Below are positions 9,507-18,516 of a stretch of 64,000 nt of DNA, piece by piece. The DNA is taken from NCBI GenBank assembly GCA_947593925.1, contig CANQDU010000003.1, forward strand, positions 62,001 through 126,000, written 5' to 3'. Position 1 is the stretch's first letter. Each line of letters begins with the position of its first letter. The notes beneath the pieces were generated by a model. That model was not told the DNA's origin and ran no database searches. It was given only the letters and a program-made list of their open reading frames with translations. Origin of the DNA: an uncultured Clostridia bacterium. Lineage in GTDB: Bacteria; Bacillota; Clostridia; Oscillospirales; JAAYOS01. A program made the position numbers and the translations under genes.

Positions 9507-10757
9507 TCAGTAGATCGGGTGCTTGCCGCAGAGCTCCGCCACCTCGGCGCGGACCGTGTCCGCGCAGTCGGGATATTCCGTCGCGGCGAGGCGCATGAGC
9601 TCCGCAATTTTCTCCATGTCCGCCTCGTTGAAGCCGCGCGTCGTGACGGCGGGCGTTCCGACGCGGATGCCGCTCGTCACGAACGGGCTCTCCGGGTCGT
9701 CCGGAATGGCGTTCTTGTTGACCGTGATGTGCATCTCGTCAAGGCGGCGCTCCATCTCCTTGCCGGTGACGCCGAAGCGCCTGAGATCGACGAGCATAAG
9801 GTGGTTGTCCGTGCCGCCGGTGACGAGGTCGAACCCGCGCGCGAGGAGAGCCTTCGCGAGCGCCGCTGCGTTCCGCACGACGGCATGCTGGTACTCCTTG
9901 AACTCGGGCTTCATCGCCTCGCCGAAGCAGACCGCCTTGGCCGCTATGATATGCTCGAGCGGACCGCCCTGCGTTCCGGGGAAAACCGCCTTGTCTATAG
10001 CCTTAGCGTGCTCCTTCTTGCAGAGGATAAGCCCTCCGCGCGGGCCGCGCAGGGTCTTGTGCGTCGTTGTGGTGACGACGTCGGCATAAGGCACGGGGCT
10101 CGGGTGCTCCCCCGCCGCGACGAGACCCGCGATGTGCGCCATGTCCACCATGAGTATTGCGCCGGCCTCGTGAGCTATCTCCGCGAAGCGCTCGAAGTCT
10201 ATCGTTCTCGGGTAGGCGCTCGCGCCGGCGATTATCATCTTAGGACGGTGCTCGAGGGCGAGGCGGCGCACCTCGTCGTAGTTTATCCTGTGCGTCTCCG
10301 GGTCGATGCCGTAGGGGACGACGTTGAAGTACTTCCCCGAGATGTTCGCGGGGCTGCCGTGGGACAGGTGTCCGCCATGCGCGAGACTCATGCCGAGGAC
10401 GGTGTCCCCCGGCTCACAGAAGGCGTAGTAGACGGCGGTGTTCGCCTGCGCGCCGGAGTGGGGCTGGACGTTCGCGTGCTCCGCGCCGAAGAGCTTGCAG
10501 GCGCGCTTCCGCGCGAGGCTCTCAAGCTCGTCGATATACTCGCAGCCGCCGTAGTAGCGCTTCTTCGGCAGACCCTCGGCGTACTTGTTCGTCATGACGT
10601 TTGCCGCGGCCATCATCACCGCCTCGCTCACGATGTTCTCCGAGGCTATGAGCTCGATGTTGCGGCGCTGGCGCATGAGCTCCTTGGATATCGCCGCGCC
10701 GACCTCCGGGTCGGCCTCCGAAACAAATCCGAGCACATTTTCCATCATAGAAGCCAT
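9507..10757 (-). CDS. glyA: Serine hydroxymethyltransferase
   Basis: PLP enzyme interconverting serine and glycine with tetrahydrofolate, the main source of one-carbon units. The 416-residue product contains the Schiff-base lysine in [23 protein letters not shown] near the N-terminus, and the substrate-site region [12 protein letters not shown]. The start at 10757 is fixed by AAGGAG eight bases upstream; the frame stays open far upstream only because of the GC-rich sequence antisense to nth. It diverges from nth. Confidence 0.97.
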   Translation of the reverse strand: MASMMENVLGFVSEADPEVGAAISKELMRQRRNIELIASENIVSEAVMMAAANVMTNKYAEGLPKKRYYGGCEYIDELESLARKRACKLFGAEHANVQPHSGAQANTAVYYAFCEPGDTVLGMSLAHGGHLSHGSPANISGKYFNVVPYGIDPETHRINYDEVRRLALEHRPKMIIAGASAYPRTIDFERFAEIAHEAGAILMVDMAHIAGLVAAGEHPSPVPYADVVTTTTHKTLRGPRGGLILCKKEHAKAIDKAVFPGTQGGPLEHIIAAKAVCFGEAMKPEFKEYQHAVVRNAAALAKALLARGFDLVTGGTDNHLMLVDLRRFGVTGKEMERRLDEMHITVNKNAIPDDPESPFVTSGIRVGTPAVTTRGFNEADMEKIAELMRLAATEYPDCADTVRAEVAELCGKHPIY

Positions 10758-10850
10758 GTCGGTCACTCCTTTCAAAACCGGGTCGCGGGAAGGTGGGCGG
10801 CCGTTCCCCTCCCGCCGGGGACGGCGCGTATGCTGCTCGCCGCGCGGCAC

Positions 10851-10879
10851 TTGCAAACGCGGGCGTTTTGTGCTAAAAT
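10851..10879 (+). promoter_or_regulatory. Predicted sigma-A promoter for nth
   Basis: TTGCAA (10851-10856), a 17-base spacer and TAAAAT (10874-10879) lie 22 bases before the nth ATG. The spacing is optimal. The -35 reads TTGCAA rather than TTGACA, as in several other promoters here. Confidence 0.65.
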
Positions 10880-10901
10880 CGTCGAAAAAGGGGGCTTTCG
10901 T

Positions 10902-11549
10902 ATGCTTGATAAAAAGGAACGGGCGCTGCGCTGCATAGACGCGCTGAAGCTCGAATATCCCGACGCGATATGCACCATAGACTACGAGAAGGACTACGAG
11001 CTGCTGTTCTCCACGCGCCTTGCGGCGCAGTGCACCGACGCTCGCGTGAACATCGTGACAAAAACTCTCTACAAGAAGTATCCGTCGCTCGAGGCGTTTG
11101 CCGAGGCGGACATACCAGAGCTTGAAAACGACCTCCGCCCCACCGGCTTCTTCCGCATGAAGGCCCGCGACCTCAAGGCCGCGGCGCGCGTCCTGCTTGA
11201 CGACTACGGCGGAAAGGTCCCGGATACGATGGAGGAGCTTCTGAAGATACCGGGCGTCGGCCGCAAGACCGCAAACCTCGTCCTCGGGGACATCTTCGGC
11301 AAGCCGAGCTATGTCTGCGACACGCACTGCATCCGCATAACGAATCTGCTCGGTCTCACTGAGGGGAATGATCCGGCAAAGGTCGAGGTGCAGCTCCGCG
11401 AGCTGCTCCCGCCGGACGAGGCCGGCGCGTTCTGCCACCGCCTCGTGCTCCACGGGCGCGCGGTCTGCGTCGCGCGCCGCCCGAACTGCGCCGCGTGCTG
11501 CATGAGAGAATACTGCGCCCACGCGGCGTCACTCGCGGCTCACGAATAG
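10902..11549 (+). CDS. nth: Endonuclease III
   Basis: DNA glycosylase/AP lyase for oxidised pyrimidines in base-excision repair. The 215-residue product has the helix-hairpin-helix [14 protein letters not shown] with the catalytic Lys region, the catalytic Asp in CDTHCIR, and a complete C-x6-C-x2-C-x5-C iron-sulfur loop near the C-terminus ([17 protein letters not shown]). The ATG at 10902 follows AAAGGGGGC and the promoter above; the frame is open far upstream, but that part is antisense to rarA and glyA. A strong terminator follows. Confidence 0.96.
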   Translation: MLDKKERALRCIDALKLEYPDAICTIDYEKDYELLFSTRLAAQCTDARVNIVTKTLYKKYPSLEAFAEADIPELENDLRPTGFFRMKARDLKAAARVLLDDYGGKVPDTMEELLKIPGVGRKTANLVLGDIFGKPSYVCDTHCIRITNLLGLTEGNDPAKVEVQLRELLPPDEAGAFCHRLVLHGRAVCVARRPNCAACCMREYCAHAASLAAHE

Positions 11550-11562
11550 GCTCCGCGCTTTC

Positions 11563-11596
11563 GCGGGCGGTCTTCGAACCGCCCGCTTTGTTTTTT
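11563..11596 (+). terminator. Intrinsic terminator after nth
   Basis: A perfect 9-bp stem (GCGGGCGGT / ACCGCCCGC) with a 6-base loop is followed by TTTGTTTTTT. It starts 14 bases after the nth stop and its tail overlaps the stop of the convergent purB gene. Confidence 0.88.
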
Positions 11597-13028
11597 AGAC
11601 TTTTAATTCACTTTCCGATTTCGGGAGGCGGGCTTTATTCTTTTCGAGGAGCGGACGCACCTCTCCCTCAAGGTACTCGCGCACCTGCTCGGGGCTGCGT
11701 CCCACATACCTTCTCGGGTCGAGACCGGCCTTCAGCTCGTCGAGGCTGAGTCCGAACGCCGGGTCGGCGGCGATGCGCTCGATGAGGTCGTTCGGCTTTC
11801 CCTCCTCCTTGACGGCGTATCCTGCGCCGAGGGAGTGCTCGCGGATGCGCTCGTGAAGCTCCTGACGGTCGCCGCCGGCCTTCACCGCGTCCATGAGGAT
11901 GTTTTCGCTCGCCATGAACGGCAGCTCCTCCGCGACGTGCTTTTCTATCACCTTCGGGTGGACGGTGAGCCCGCCCGCGACGTTTATGATTATGCCGAGT
12001 ATCGCGTCCACGGCAAGGAACGCCTCGCCCGTGGAGATGCGCTTGTTTGCCGAGTCGTCAAGCGTCCGCTCGAACCACTGCGTCGCGGCGGTGAAGGCGG
12101 GGTTCTGCGCGTCCGCTATGACGTAGCGCGCGAGCGCGCAGATGCGCTCGCAGCGCATGGGATTGCGCTTGTATGGCATGGCGGACGAGCCGACCTGCTT
12201 TGTCTCGAACGGCTCCTCCACCTCCTTGAGGTGGCTGAGCAGACGGACGTCGGTCGCAAACTTGGAGGCGCTCTCGGCTATCCCCGCGAGCGTCGCGAGG
12301 ACGAAGGCGTCGGTCTTGCGGGAGTAGGTCTGGCCGCTCACCGGCTCGCACTTCGCAAAGCCCATCTCCTCCGCTATGAGCCGTTCGAGCTCCTTGCACT
12401 TTTCGTGGTCGCCCTCGAAGAGCTCGAGGAAGCTCGCCTGCGTGCCGGTCGTGCCCTTCGAGCCGAGGAGCTTGAGCGTGGATATACGATACTCGACCTC
12501 CTCGAAGTCCGCCATGAGGTCGCGTATCCACAGCGTCGCGCGTTTGCCGACGGTGACGAGCTGCGCCGGCTGGAAGTGCGTAAACCCGAGCGTCGGCATA
12601 TCGGCGTACTTCTCCGCGAAGTCCGCAAGGCGCGATATCGCCATCAGCAGCTTGGACGCGACAAGCTCGAGCGCGGAGCGCATGATGATTATGTCGGTGT
12701 TATCGGTGACGTAGCAGCTCGTCGCGCCGAGGTGGATTATCGGCATGGCGTTCGGGCAGAGCTCGCCGTAGGCGTGGATGTGCGCCATGACGTCGTGGCG
12801 GAGCTTTCGCTCCCACTCGTCCGCCGAGTCGTAGTTTATGTCATCGACGTGCGCCTCGAGCTCCGCTATCTGCTCCTCCGAGACCGGCAGGCCGAGCCTG
12901 TGCTCCGCGCGCGCGAGCGCGACCCACAGCCGCCGCCAAGTGCGGAATTTGCAGTCCGGCGAGAAGAGATAGAGCATCTCGTCGCTCGCGTAGCGGCTCG
13001 AGAGCGGGGATTCGTATTTGGACTTCAT
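11595..13028 (-). CDS. purB: Adenylosuccinate lyase
   Basis: Catalyses two fumarate-releasing steps: SAICAR to AICAR and adenylosuccinate to AMP. The 477-residue protein carries the fumarase/ASL superfamily signature [10 protein letters not shown] near residue 280, the active-site segment [10 protein letters not shown], and [19 protein letters not shown] with its catalytic His. It is of the longer eukaryote-like PurB type common in Clostridia. A GGGAGG site precedes the ATG. No other purine gene is nearby. The 5' leader contains a hairpin described separately. Confidence 0.95.
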   Translation of the reverse strand: MKSKYESPLSSRYASDEMLYLFSPDCKFRTWRRLWVALARAEHRLGLPVSEEQIAELEAHVDDINYDSADEWERKLRHDVMAHIHAYGELCPNAMPIIHLGATSCYVTDNTDIIIMRSALELVASKLLMAISRLADFAEKYADMPTLGFTHFQPAQLVTVGKRATLWIRDLMADFEEVEYRISTLKLLGSKGTTGTQASFLELFEGDHEKCKELERLIAEEMGFAKCEPVSGQTYSRKTDAFVLATLAGIAESASKFATDVRLLSHLKEVEEPFETKQVGSSAMPYKRNPMRCERICALARYVIADAQNPAFTAATQWFERTLDDSANKRISTGEAFLAVDAILGIIINVAGGLTVHPKVIEKHVAEELPFMASENILMDAVKAGGDRQELHERIREHSLGAGYAVKEEGKPNDLIERIAADPAFGLSLDELKAGLDPRRYVGRSPEQVREYLEGEVRPLLEKNKARLPKSESELKV

Positions 13029-13050
13029 TTTGACCTCCCATGTATTATTT

Positions 13051-13085
13051 CATATCCGTCGGAGACGCTGTTCCCGACGGATATG
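13051..13085 (-). promoter_or_regulatory. Perfect 12-bp inverted repeat in the purB leader
   Basis: CATATCCGTCGG and CCGACGGATATG are separated by 11 bases, between the predicted purB promoter and its ribosome site. No T-tract follows, so it is not a standard terminator. It could be an operator or an mRNA-stabilising hairpin. Confidence 0.5.
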
Positions 13086-13106
13086 TTGATTTCCAAGCTG
13101 TTACTT

Positions 13107-13135
13107 ATTATAGCATAGAAAAGTCCGCTTGGCTA
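13107..13135 (-). promoter_or_regulatory. Predicted sigma-A promoter for purB
   Basis: Minus strand: TAGCCA (4 of 6 to consensus), 17-base spacer, perfect TATAAT (13107-13112). It lies about 80 bases before the purB start, so the leader is long enough to contain the inverted repeat at 13051-13085. Confidence 0.55.
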
Positions 13136-13263
13136 GACGGGAATTCCGTTCGCGGGCGGCGCGGCTCCGCCGAGGGAACCGAAATCGCGCCGCCATGCAC
13201 TTTTCGGCGTCCCGGATATGCAAATTTGAACGCGGCCGCTTCGCCGTGAGGAATTTCACCTGT

Positions 13264-13403
13264 CCAAATCCTGCAAAATCACCATATCACTGCCGGTAAA
13301 TCAATGTAAAATTATCACTTTCGGGTATTGCAACCGCGGCGATTTGCGCATATAATATCCAAGGTGCGCCGATGCAAGTCGGCCACCCAAATCTTGCAAA
13401 ACC
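13264..13403 (+). repeat. Pair of 17-base direct repeats flanking the aminotransferase promoter
   Basis: CCAAATCCTGCAAAATC at 13264-13280 recurs as CCAAATCTTGCAAAACC at 13387-13403, two differences in 17. The predicted promoter lies between them and the second copy ends next to the ribosome site. The rest of this 390-base purB-aminotransferase interval (about 13136-13327) shows short GC-rich inverted repeats and no convincing gene. Confidence 0.45.
13328..13356 (+). promoter_or_regulatory. Predicted sigma-A promoter for the aminotransferase gene
   Basis: TTGCAA (13328-13333), exactly 17 bases, then perfect TATAAT (13351-13356), 62 bases before the start codon. One of the best promoter matches in the window. 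Confidence 0.75.
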
Positions 13404-13418
13404 GGAGGATGATGAGCG

Positions 13419-14615
13419 ATGCCAAAGGAGCTGTCACGAATAGCGGCGCAGGTGCGCGCTTCAACGACTATCGCGATAGATACCAAGTATAAAGAGATGA
13501 AGGCGGCCGGCATGGACGTCATCGGCTTCGGCGCGGGCGAGCCGGACTTCGATACTCCGGACAACATCAAGATGGAAGCCATCCGGGCCATCGGCTCGAA
13601 TTTCACGAGATACACCCCCGCCGCGGGGACGCTCGAGCTCCGCGAGGCGGTCTGCACGCGCCTAGAAAAGGACTGCGGCGTGAGCTACAAGCCGGGCGAG
13701 GTAGTCGTCTCGAACGGTGCGAAGCAGTCGCTTTTCCTCGCGCTCTCGGCGCTCGTTGACCCCGGCGACGAGGTGATAATCGCCGCCCCCTACTGGGTGA
13801 GTTATTACGAGCTCGTCCGTATGGTCGGCGGCGTGCCGGTCATAGTCGAGTGCGGCGAAACGAGCGGTTGGAAGATGACGGCGGACATGCTCCGCGCAGC
13901 GATAACGCCGAAGACGAAGGCGTTCATACTGAACAATCCGTCCAACCCCTCCGGCGTAGTGTACACGACGGGCGAACTCTCCGACCTCGCGCGCGTCTGC
14001 GTCGAGAGCGACGTCTACATCATAGCCGACGAGATCTACTACAAGCTCGTATACGGCGACGCGCGCTTTACAAGCATCGCAGCCCTCGGCGAAGACGTGA
14101 AGAGGCTGACGATACTTATAAACGGAGTATCCAAGAGCTACGCCATGACCGGCTGGCGGATAGGCTACAGCGCCGCCGCGCCTGAGATAGCGAAGGTGAT
14201 ATCGAACCTCCAGAGCCACATGTCCTCCGCGCCGAACTCGATAGCGCAGAAGGCCGCGACCGAGGCTCTTACCGCCTCGCAGAGCTCGATAGAGCTGATG
14301 CGCCGGGCGTTCGAGGCGCGGCGCGAATACTTCATCGAGCGCGTGAGCGAGATACCCGACGTGAAGATCATCCCGCCGGACGGCGCGTTCTACGTCATGA
14401 TGGACATAAGCGCGTTTATCGGCAGGACTCTCGGCGGCGTCGAGATTCACGACGCGGACGACTTTGCGGATGCGTTCCTCACCGCCGGCCACGTCGCGCT
14501 GGTGCCCTGCACCGGTTTCGGCGCGCCGAACCACGTGAGATGGAGCTACGCCACAAGCTTGGAGAATATCAAGCTGGGACTTGACAGGCTGGAAAACTTT
14601 CTTTTTGCGAAGTAA
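13419..14615 (+). CDS. Pyridoxal-phosphate aminotransferase, aspartate aminotransferase type
   Basis: Class I/II aminotransferase, subgroup I-gamma by its motifs, likely moving the amino group between aspartate and 2-oxoglutarate. The 398 residues include GAGEPDFDTPDNIK, the PLP-binding NNPSNPSG and SDVYIIADEIYYKLVY, and the Schiff-base lysine in NGVSKSYAMTGWRIGY near residue 235. The C-terminal Arg for the alpha-carboxylate is in HVRWSYA. GGAGG precedes the ATG. It is monocistronic. Exact substrate preference (aspartate, aromatic or other) cannot be read from sequence alone. Confidence 0.9.
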   Translation: MPKELSRIAAQVRASTTIAIDTKYKEMKAAGMDVIGFGAGEPDFDTPDNIKMEAIRAIGSNFTRYTPAAGTLELREAVCTRLEKDCGVSYKPGEVVVSNGAKQSLFLALSALVDPGDEVIIAAPYWVSYYELVRMVGGVPVIVECGETSGWKMTADMLRAAITPKTKAFILNNPSNPSGVVYTTGELSDLARVCVESDVYIIADEIYYKLVYGDARFTSIAALGEDVKRLTILINGVSKSYAMTGWRIGYSAAAPEIAKVISNLQSHMSSAPNSIAQKAATEALTASQSSIELMRRAFEARREYFIERVSEIPDVKIIPPDGAFYVMMDISAFIGRTLGGVEIHDADDFADAFLTAGHVALVPCTGFGAPNHVRWSYATSLENIKLGLDRLENFLFAK

Positions 14616-14658
14616 AACTTCGAGGGATTATGCGGAACCTAGCGGTTCCGACACCTTC

Positions 14659-14757
14659 GCGGGGCTGTGCCGCCCCGCACCCCTGCGATACTTTTTGCTC
14701 GCGCAAAAAGTATCCAAAAAGCGCGCTTAAGGGAGAGGGCTCCGCCCTCTCCCTTAA
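14659..14757 (+). repeat. Three-hairpin repeat, copy 1 (family H)
   Basis: Three consecutive perfect hairpins start about 45 bases after the aminotransferase stop: GCGGGGC/GCCCCGC (14659-14678), ATACTTTTTGC/GCAAAAAGTAT (14688-14713) and TTAAGGGAGAGGGC with its complement (14727-14757). A related three-hairpin unit lies in opposite orientation at 15077-15228. The order and the words CACCC, TGCG and CCAAAAAGC between hairpins are shared. The unit probably ends transcription of the upstream gene. Between the copies (14758-15076) I see no gene, only weaker inverted repeats, for example ATACTTTCC near 14960 pairing with GGAAAGTAT near 14997. Confidence 0.8.
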
Positions 14758-15076
14758 AAATCCCTCTCCCAATACAGGCACACAACCGCAACCCACATAA
14801 CAGGACATACTCTGTATCAAACAAATCTATCATCCCACCGGGTGAGTTTCCGGGGAGACCATCAAACTTTCCCACTTCATTCGATGACATCGAACAGTTC
14901 CTGCGTAGTAGAAATAAAAATCCGGTCCTACGCTCACACTATAAGCGTAATGCAGATACTTTCCCGCGAAAACGAAACTTTCGGTTCTAGTGGAAAGTAT
15001 GAGCGTAGACGCTTGTACTAAGCTACGGACGGACGTCTCGCGTGGCAGAGACTTTCCGATTAAGGAAAGAGGGGTA

Positions 15077-15228
15077 CAAAGGGGAGAAAACCGTTGGTTT
15101 TCTCCCCTTTGTGTGCTTTTTGGTTACTTTTTGCACAAGCAAAAAGTAACGCAAGGGTGTGGGGCTGCAAAGCCCCACATGGGGGCGCGGGGGCGCAGCC
15201 CCCGCAAGGTTGCGGGCTTCGCCCGCAG
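15077..15228 (-). repeat. Three-hairpin repeat, copy 2 (family H), plus two extra hairpins
   Basis: Read on the minus strand from the end of the ABC-F gene: two GC-rich hairpins (15212-15228 and 15187-15205), then TGTGGGGCT/AGCCCCACA (15158-15179), GTTACTTTTTGC/GCAAAAAGTAAC (15123-15150), and a 16-bp stem made of AAAGGGGAGAAAACC and its complement (15077-15111). The last three align with copy 1 in order and spacing. The middle hairpin is nearly identical, whereas the last has wholly different sequence but the same form. Confidence 0.8.
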
Positions 15229-15240
15229 AGGTTGGGCGAT

Positions 15241-17169
15241 TTATTCACCCAACTTTTCCATTATTTCGCTCCATTCGAGCATGAGCATGTCTATGCGGTG
15301 CTCGGTCTCCTCGCGCTTAGTCAGCAGCTCGCCGAGGCGGATGTGGTCGCTCGAGGCCTCCATCAGCTCCTCGTCTATCTGCTTTATCTCGTCCTCGAGG
15401 ACGGATATGCGGCGCTCGATGATTGGGACGCGCTTGCGGAGCGCGTCGGTCTCGCGGCTGCGCTTATGCGCCTCGCGAGCCTCGCTCTGCTCCTGCTCCT
15501 TTTTGGGCTCGGGCTCCTTCTTTTGCGGCTCCGGCGTCAGCACGGCGGACTCGCGCGCCGTGCGCAGAGTCTCCGCGACCTCGCGGTACTCGCTGTAGGT
15601 CCCGTCGAAGTCGATTATCCCTCCCTGCTCCACCGACCATATCTTAGTTGCGAACTTTTCGAGGAAGTATCGGTCGTGGCTGACGAGCAGGAGCGTCCCG
15701 TCGAACTCGTCTATCGCCTGCTCGAGCCATTCGCGCGAGCGGATGTCGAGGTGGTTCGTGGGCTCGTCGAGGATGAGCATGTTCACGCCGCCCTGCATGA
15801 GGATGCAGAGGCGGAGGCGGCTCTTCTCGCCGCCGGAGAGCGTGTCGATGTCCTTGAACACATCCTCGCCGGTGAAATTGAAGCGCGCGAGGATGTTCCG
15901 CGCCTCCGCCTCGCTTATGCTGAGGGTGCGGCAGACGCTGTCAACTATCGTCGTGTGGTTATACTCGAAGCTCACCATCTGCGGCAGGTACGCCGTCTTC
16001 ACTCCGACGCCCCACTTCACGCGCCCCTCGTCCGGCGGCAGCTTGCCGAGGAGAATGTTTAGAAGCGTGGTCTTTCCCGCGCCGTTCGCGCCTATCAGGC
16101 CGACGCGCTCGTCCTTCTTTATCTCGAGGTCAACGTCCGAGAAGAGCGTCCTGTCCCCGAAGCTCTTCTTTAGCCCCGTGACCGACAGCACGTCCTCGCC
16201 GGAGCGGCGCGTCTCGCCAAAGGTCGCGCGGAGGTTTCTCCCCTGCTTGACGAGCTTCGGCATCGACGCCTTTATTCGCGCTATACGCTTTTCCATTGAG
16301 AACGCCGTCCGGTAAAGCTTGTCGTTTCCGAGGAACGCCCAGAGGCGGACGCGCTTCACCGCGTCCTCGAGCTGCTTCACCTTCTTCTCGGCGTTCCGCA
16401 TCTGCGCCTCGGCGGAGCGGATATACTCCTCCTTCTGGCGGAGGAACTCGCTGTAATTGCCGTTCCAGACCTTCGCCGTGCCGCCCTCGAGCTCGACTAT
16501 CCTCCCCACCGTGCGGTCGAGGAAGTAGCGGTCGTGCGATATTATCAGCACCGAGCCCTTGAAGGAGGCAAGGAAGTCCTCGAGCCACTCCGTTGACTGT
16601 ATGTCGAGGTGGTTCGTGGGCTCGTCGAGGAGCATCAAATCTACGTCGGTGAGGATCATCCGGGCGAGGTTTATCCGCGTCCTCTCGCCGCCGGAGAGCT
16701 TCTCCCACCGTGTTTCGAGCATCGGCGTGAGGCCGAGGCCGTTCGCGACGCGGCGGAACTGCACCTCCGTGTCGTAGCCCCCGCCCGCCGAGAACTCTAT
16801 CTCGAGCGCGCCGTACTCGCGCACCGCCTGCGCGTCTCCCTCGCTCATCCGCCGCTCGAGCTCGCGCATCCGCGCGGCTATGCCGTCGAGGCGCTCGAAC
16901 GCGCCGCGAAGGACCTGCTCGACCGTCGTCCCGTCCGGGTAGTACGGTATCTGGTCGAGGACGCCGACGCGCGTCCCCGGCGCGATGTGTACGCTTCCCT
17001 TGTCGCAGGCGTACTCGCCGGAGATCATCTTGAAGAGGGTGGTCTTGCCGGTTCCGTTGTCGCCTATCAGGCCGACGCGCTCGCCCGGCTGCACCTCGAA
17101 TGTTACGTTTTCCAGTATGGTGACCTCGCCGAAGTCCTTTCCGGCGCCCATCACCGATAAAATAGGCAT
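15241..17169 (-). CDS. ABC-F family ATPase (ribosome-associated, Uup/YdiF type)
   Basis: Soluble protein with two fused ABC ATPase domains and no membrane segments, acting on the ribosome as translation factor or antibiotic protection protein. Domain 1 has Walker A GDNGTGKTT near residue 37 and signature LSGGERTRINLARM. Domain 2 has GANGAGKTT and LSGGEKSRLRLCILM. Both are followed by LLDEPTNHLDI. The interdomain linker is long and charged, and the C-terminal 90 residues form a Glu/Lys-rich coiled coil. The 642-residue length fits YdiF/Uup-like housekeeping members. A strong promoter (17250-17278) lies upstream and the family H repeat follows the stop. Confidence 0.93.
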   Translation of the reverse strand: MPILSVMGAGKDFGEVTILENVTFEVQPGERVGLIGDNGTGKTTLFKMISGEYACDKGSVHIAPGTRVGVLDQIPYYPDGTTVEQVLRGAFERLDGIAARMRELERRMSEGDAQAVREYGALEIEFSAGGGYDTEVQFRRVANGLGLTPMLETRWEKLSGGERTRINLARMILTDVDLMLLDEPTNHLDIQSTEWLEDFLASFKGSVLIISHDRYFLDRTVGRIVELEGGTAKVWNGNYSEFLRQKEEYIRSAEAQMRNAEKKVKQLEDAVKRVRLWAFLGNDKLYRTAFSMEKRIARIKASMPKLVKQGRNLRATFGETRRSGEDVLSVTGLKKSFGDRTLFSDVDLEIKKDERVGLIGANGAGKTTLLNILLGKLPPDEGRVKWGVGVKTAYLPQMVSFEYNHTTIVDSVCRTLSISEAEARNILARFNFTGEDVFKDIDTLSGGEKSRLRLCILMQGGVNMLILDEPTNHLDIRSREWLEQAIDEFDGTLLLVSHDRYFLEKFATKIWSVEQGGIIDFDGTYSEYREVAETLRTARESAVLTPEPQKKEPEPKKEQEQSEAREAHKRSRETDALRKRVPIIERRISVLEDEIKQIDEELMEASSDHIRLGELLTKREETEHRIDMLMLEWSEIMEKLGE

Positions 17170-17249
17170 TTTTCGGTATCTTCTCCGGCGGCTTCCGCCC
17201 GGAGCATCCTTTCGATTCGTATGCTTGCCGCAAACATCCGGCGGTAACT

Positions 17250-17278
17250 ATTATAGAGTATCGCGTATCCGTTTGCAA
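17250..17278 (-). promoter_or_regulatory. Predicted sigma-A promoter for the ABC-F gene
   Basis: Minus strand TTGCAA (17273-17278), 17-base spacer, perfect TATAAT (17250-17255), about 80 bases before the start codon. It is back to back with the promoter of the oxidoreductase gene. Confidence 0.72.
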
Positions 17279-17290
17279 GGAAAAATTGTC

Positions 17291-17319
17291 TTGACAATGC
17301 CCGGCAAAAATGTAATAAT
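17291..17319 (+). promoter_or_regulatory. Predicted promoter of the oxidoreductase-LacI unit, with overlapping palindrome
   Basis: TTGACA (17291-17296), 17 bases, AATAAT (17314-17319). The -35 is embedded in the palindrome ATTGTCTTGACAAT (17285-17298), a possible operator for the LacI-type regulator encoded downstream, although it is not CG-centred as most LacI-family sites are. Confidence 0.55.
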
Positions 17320-17377
17320 GTAAGAAGCATAGCAAGCGATTTCTTTTATTTCGCATTTTTTATAGGAGGCTTCAATT

Positions 17378-18508
17378 ATGATAGACAACAAGATCGCGGT
17401 AGCGATAGTCGGCTGCGGCGGCATGGGCGGCGGCCACGCGATAGCCATTTCGAGCGGCAGCGGACAGGCCGTGTGGCGCAACGACGGCGGACGCGGGCGC
17501 GAGCTCGAGCCCTCCGATACCCCGATAGCCGAGAAGATGGTCCTTGCCGGCACGTACGACATAGCGGAGGCCCGCCAGGAGTGGGCGCGTTCGCAGGGTC
17601 TTCATACCTACTCGAGCTTTGAGGAGATACTTTCGGACGACAAGGTTGACGTCGTCCTCATCGCGACGCCGAACGACAGCCACAAGGAGCTTGCCATCCG
17701 CGCCATGCGCGCGGGCAAGCACGTCCTGTGCGAGAAGCCGGTCATGATGACGAGCAAGGACCTCGAGGACGTGCTCGAGGTCGCAAAGGAGACCGGCCGC
17801 GTCTTCTACCCGCGTCAGAACCGCCGCTGGGACAGGGACTACCTCGTCATGAAGAAGATATACGAGGAGAAGCTCGTGGGCGACGTTTTCCATATCGAGA
17901 CCCGCATGCACGGCTCGCGCGGTATCCCCGGCGACTGGCGCGGACGCAAGGAGCAGGGCGGCGGAATGATGTTCGACTGGGGCGTTCACCTTCTTGACCG
18001 TCTCGTGCTGATGGTCCCCGAGAAGATAACCAAGGTCTACGCCAAGATGAACCACGTCACTAACGACGAGGTCGATGACGGCTTCATCATGTTTGTCACC
18101 TTCGCAAACGGCGTCACCGCGACGGTCGAGGTCGGCACCTGCCACTTCATCACCTTGCCGCAGTGGTACATGGCGGGCAGCCAGGGCACCGCTTCGATAA
18201 ACGGCTTTAACGACCCCGGCCGCATGGTCGTCCTGCGCGACTGGGCGGACAAGGACGCCACCCCGATTCTCGCGGGCGAGGGACTCACCAAGACGATGGC
18301 TCCGCGCGGCGCAAACTCCACCGAGGAGCTTCCCCTGCCCTACTATGACTATGACCGCAACGAGCTTTACTCGAACCTCTGCGACGTGATACTCGGCAAG
18401 GCCGAGCAGATAGTCAAGAACGAGGAAGCTCTCCGCATACTCCGCCTTATGGAGGCCGCCCTCGAGTCGGACGCCACCGGCAAGGTAATCGACTTCGAGC
18501 AAGCCTGA
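17378..18508 (+). CDS. Gfo/Idh/MocA family NAD(P)-dependent oxidoreductase
   Basis: Cytoplasmic sugar or cyclitol dehydrogenase-like protein; the substrate is not readable. The 376 residues start with the Rossmann motif AIVGCGGMGGGHA, continue with DVVLIATPNDSHKELAI and the conserved AGKHVLCEKPV (catalytic Lys), and include DWGVHLLDRL in the C-terminal domain with its active-site His. Between the first beta-alpha unit and LAGTYDIAEARQEWA lies an extra stretch of about 25 residues (about 30-55), longer than in typical members. TAGGAGGC precedes the ATG. The LacI-type regulator follows 62 bases downstream, suggesting a catabolic function under local control. Confidence 0.88.
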   Translation: MIDNKIAVAIVGCGGMGGGHAIAISSGSGQAVWRNDGGRGRELEPSDTPIAEKMVLAGTYDIAEARQEWARSQGLHTYSSFEEILSDDKVDVVLIATPNDSHKELAIRAMRAGKHVLCEKPVMMTSKDLEDVLEVAKETGRVFYPRQNRRWDRDYLVMKKIYEEKLVGDVFHIETRMHGSRGIPGDWRGRKEQGGGMMFDWGVHLLDRLVLMVPEKITKVYAKMNHVTNDEVDDGFIMFVTFANGVTATVEVGTCHFITLPQWYMAGSQGTASINGFNDPGRMVVLRDWADKDATPILAGEGLTKTMAPRGANSTEELPLPYYDYDRNELYSNLCDVILGKAEQIVKNEEALRILRLMEAALESDATGKVIDFEQA

Positions 18509-18516
18509 CATGTCAC

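Noticed and set aside
10758..11522. N-terminal extension of glyA
   Set aside because: The open frame upstream of 10757 is antisense to nth; the strong AAGGAG site and family N-terminus fix the start at 10757.
8325..11549. 1074-codon plus-strand open frame
   Set aside because: Only the last 215 codons (nth) are real; the rest is antisense to rarA and glyA, has Arg/Leu/Val-rich shadow composition and no ribosome site.
13301..13657. 118-codon minus-strand frame upstream of and overlapping the aminotransferase
   Set aside because: No ribosome site; it overlaps the aminotransferase start antisense and includes the promoter region.
14640..15240. Insertion sequence remnant
   Set aside because: Inverted repeats are present, but no transposase-like frame or target-site duplication was seen; treated as a hairpin repeat family instead.
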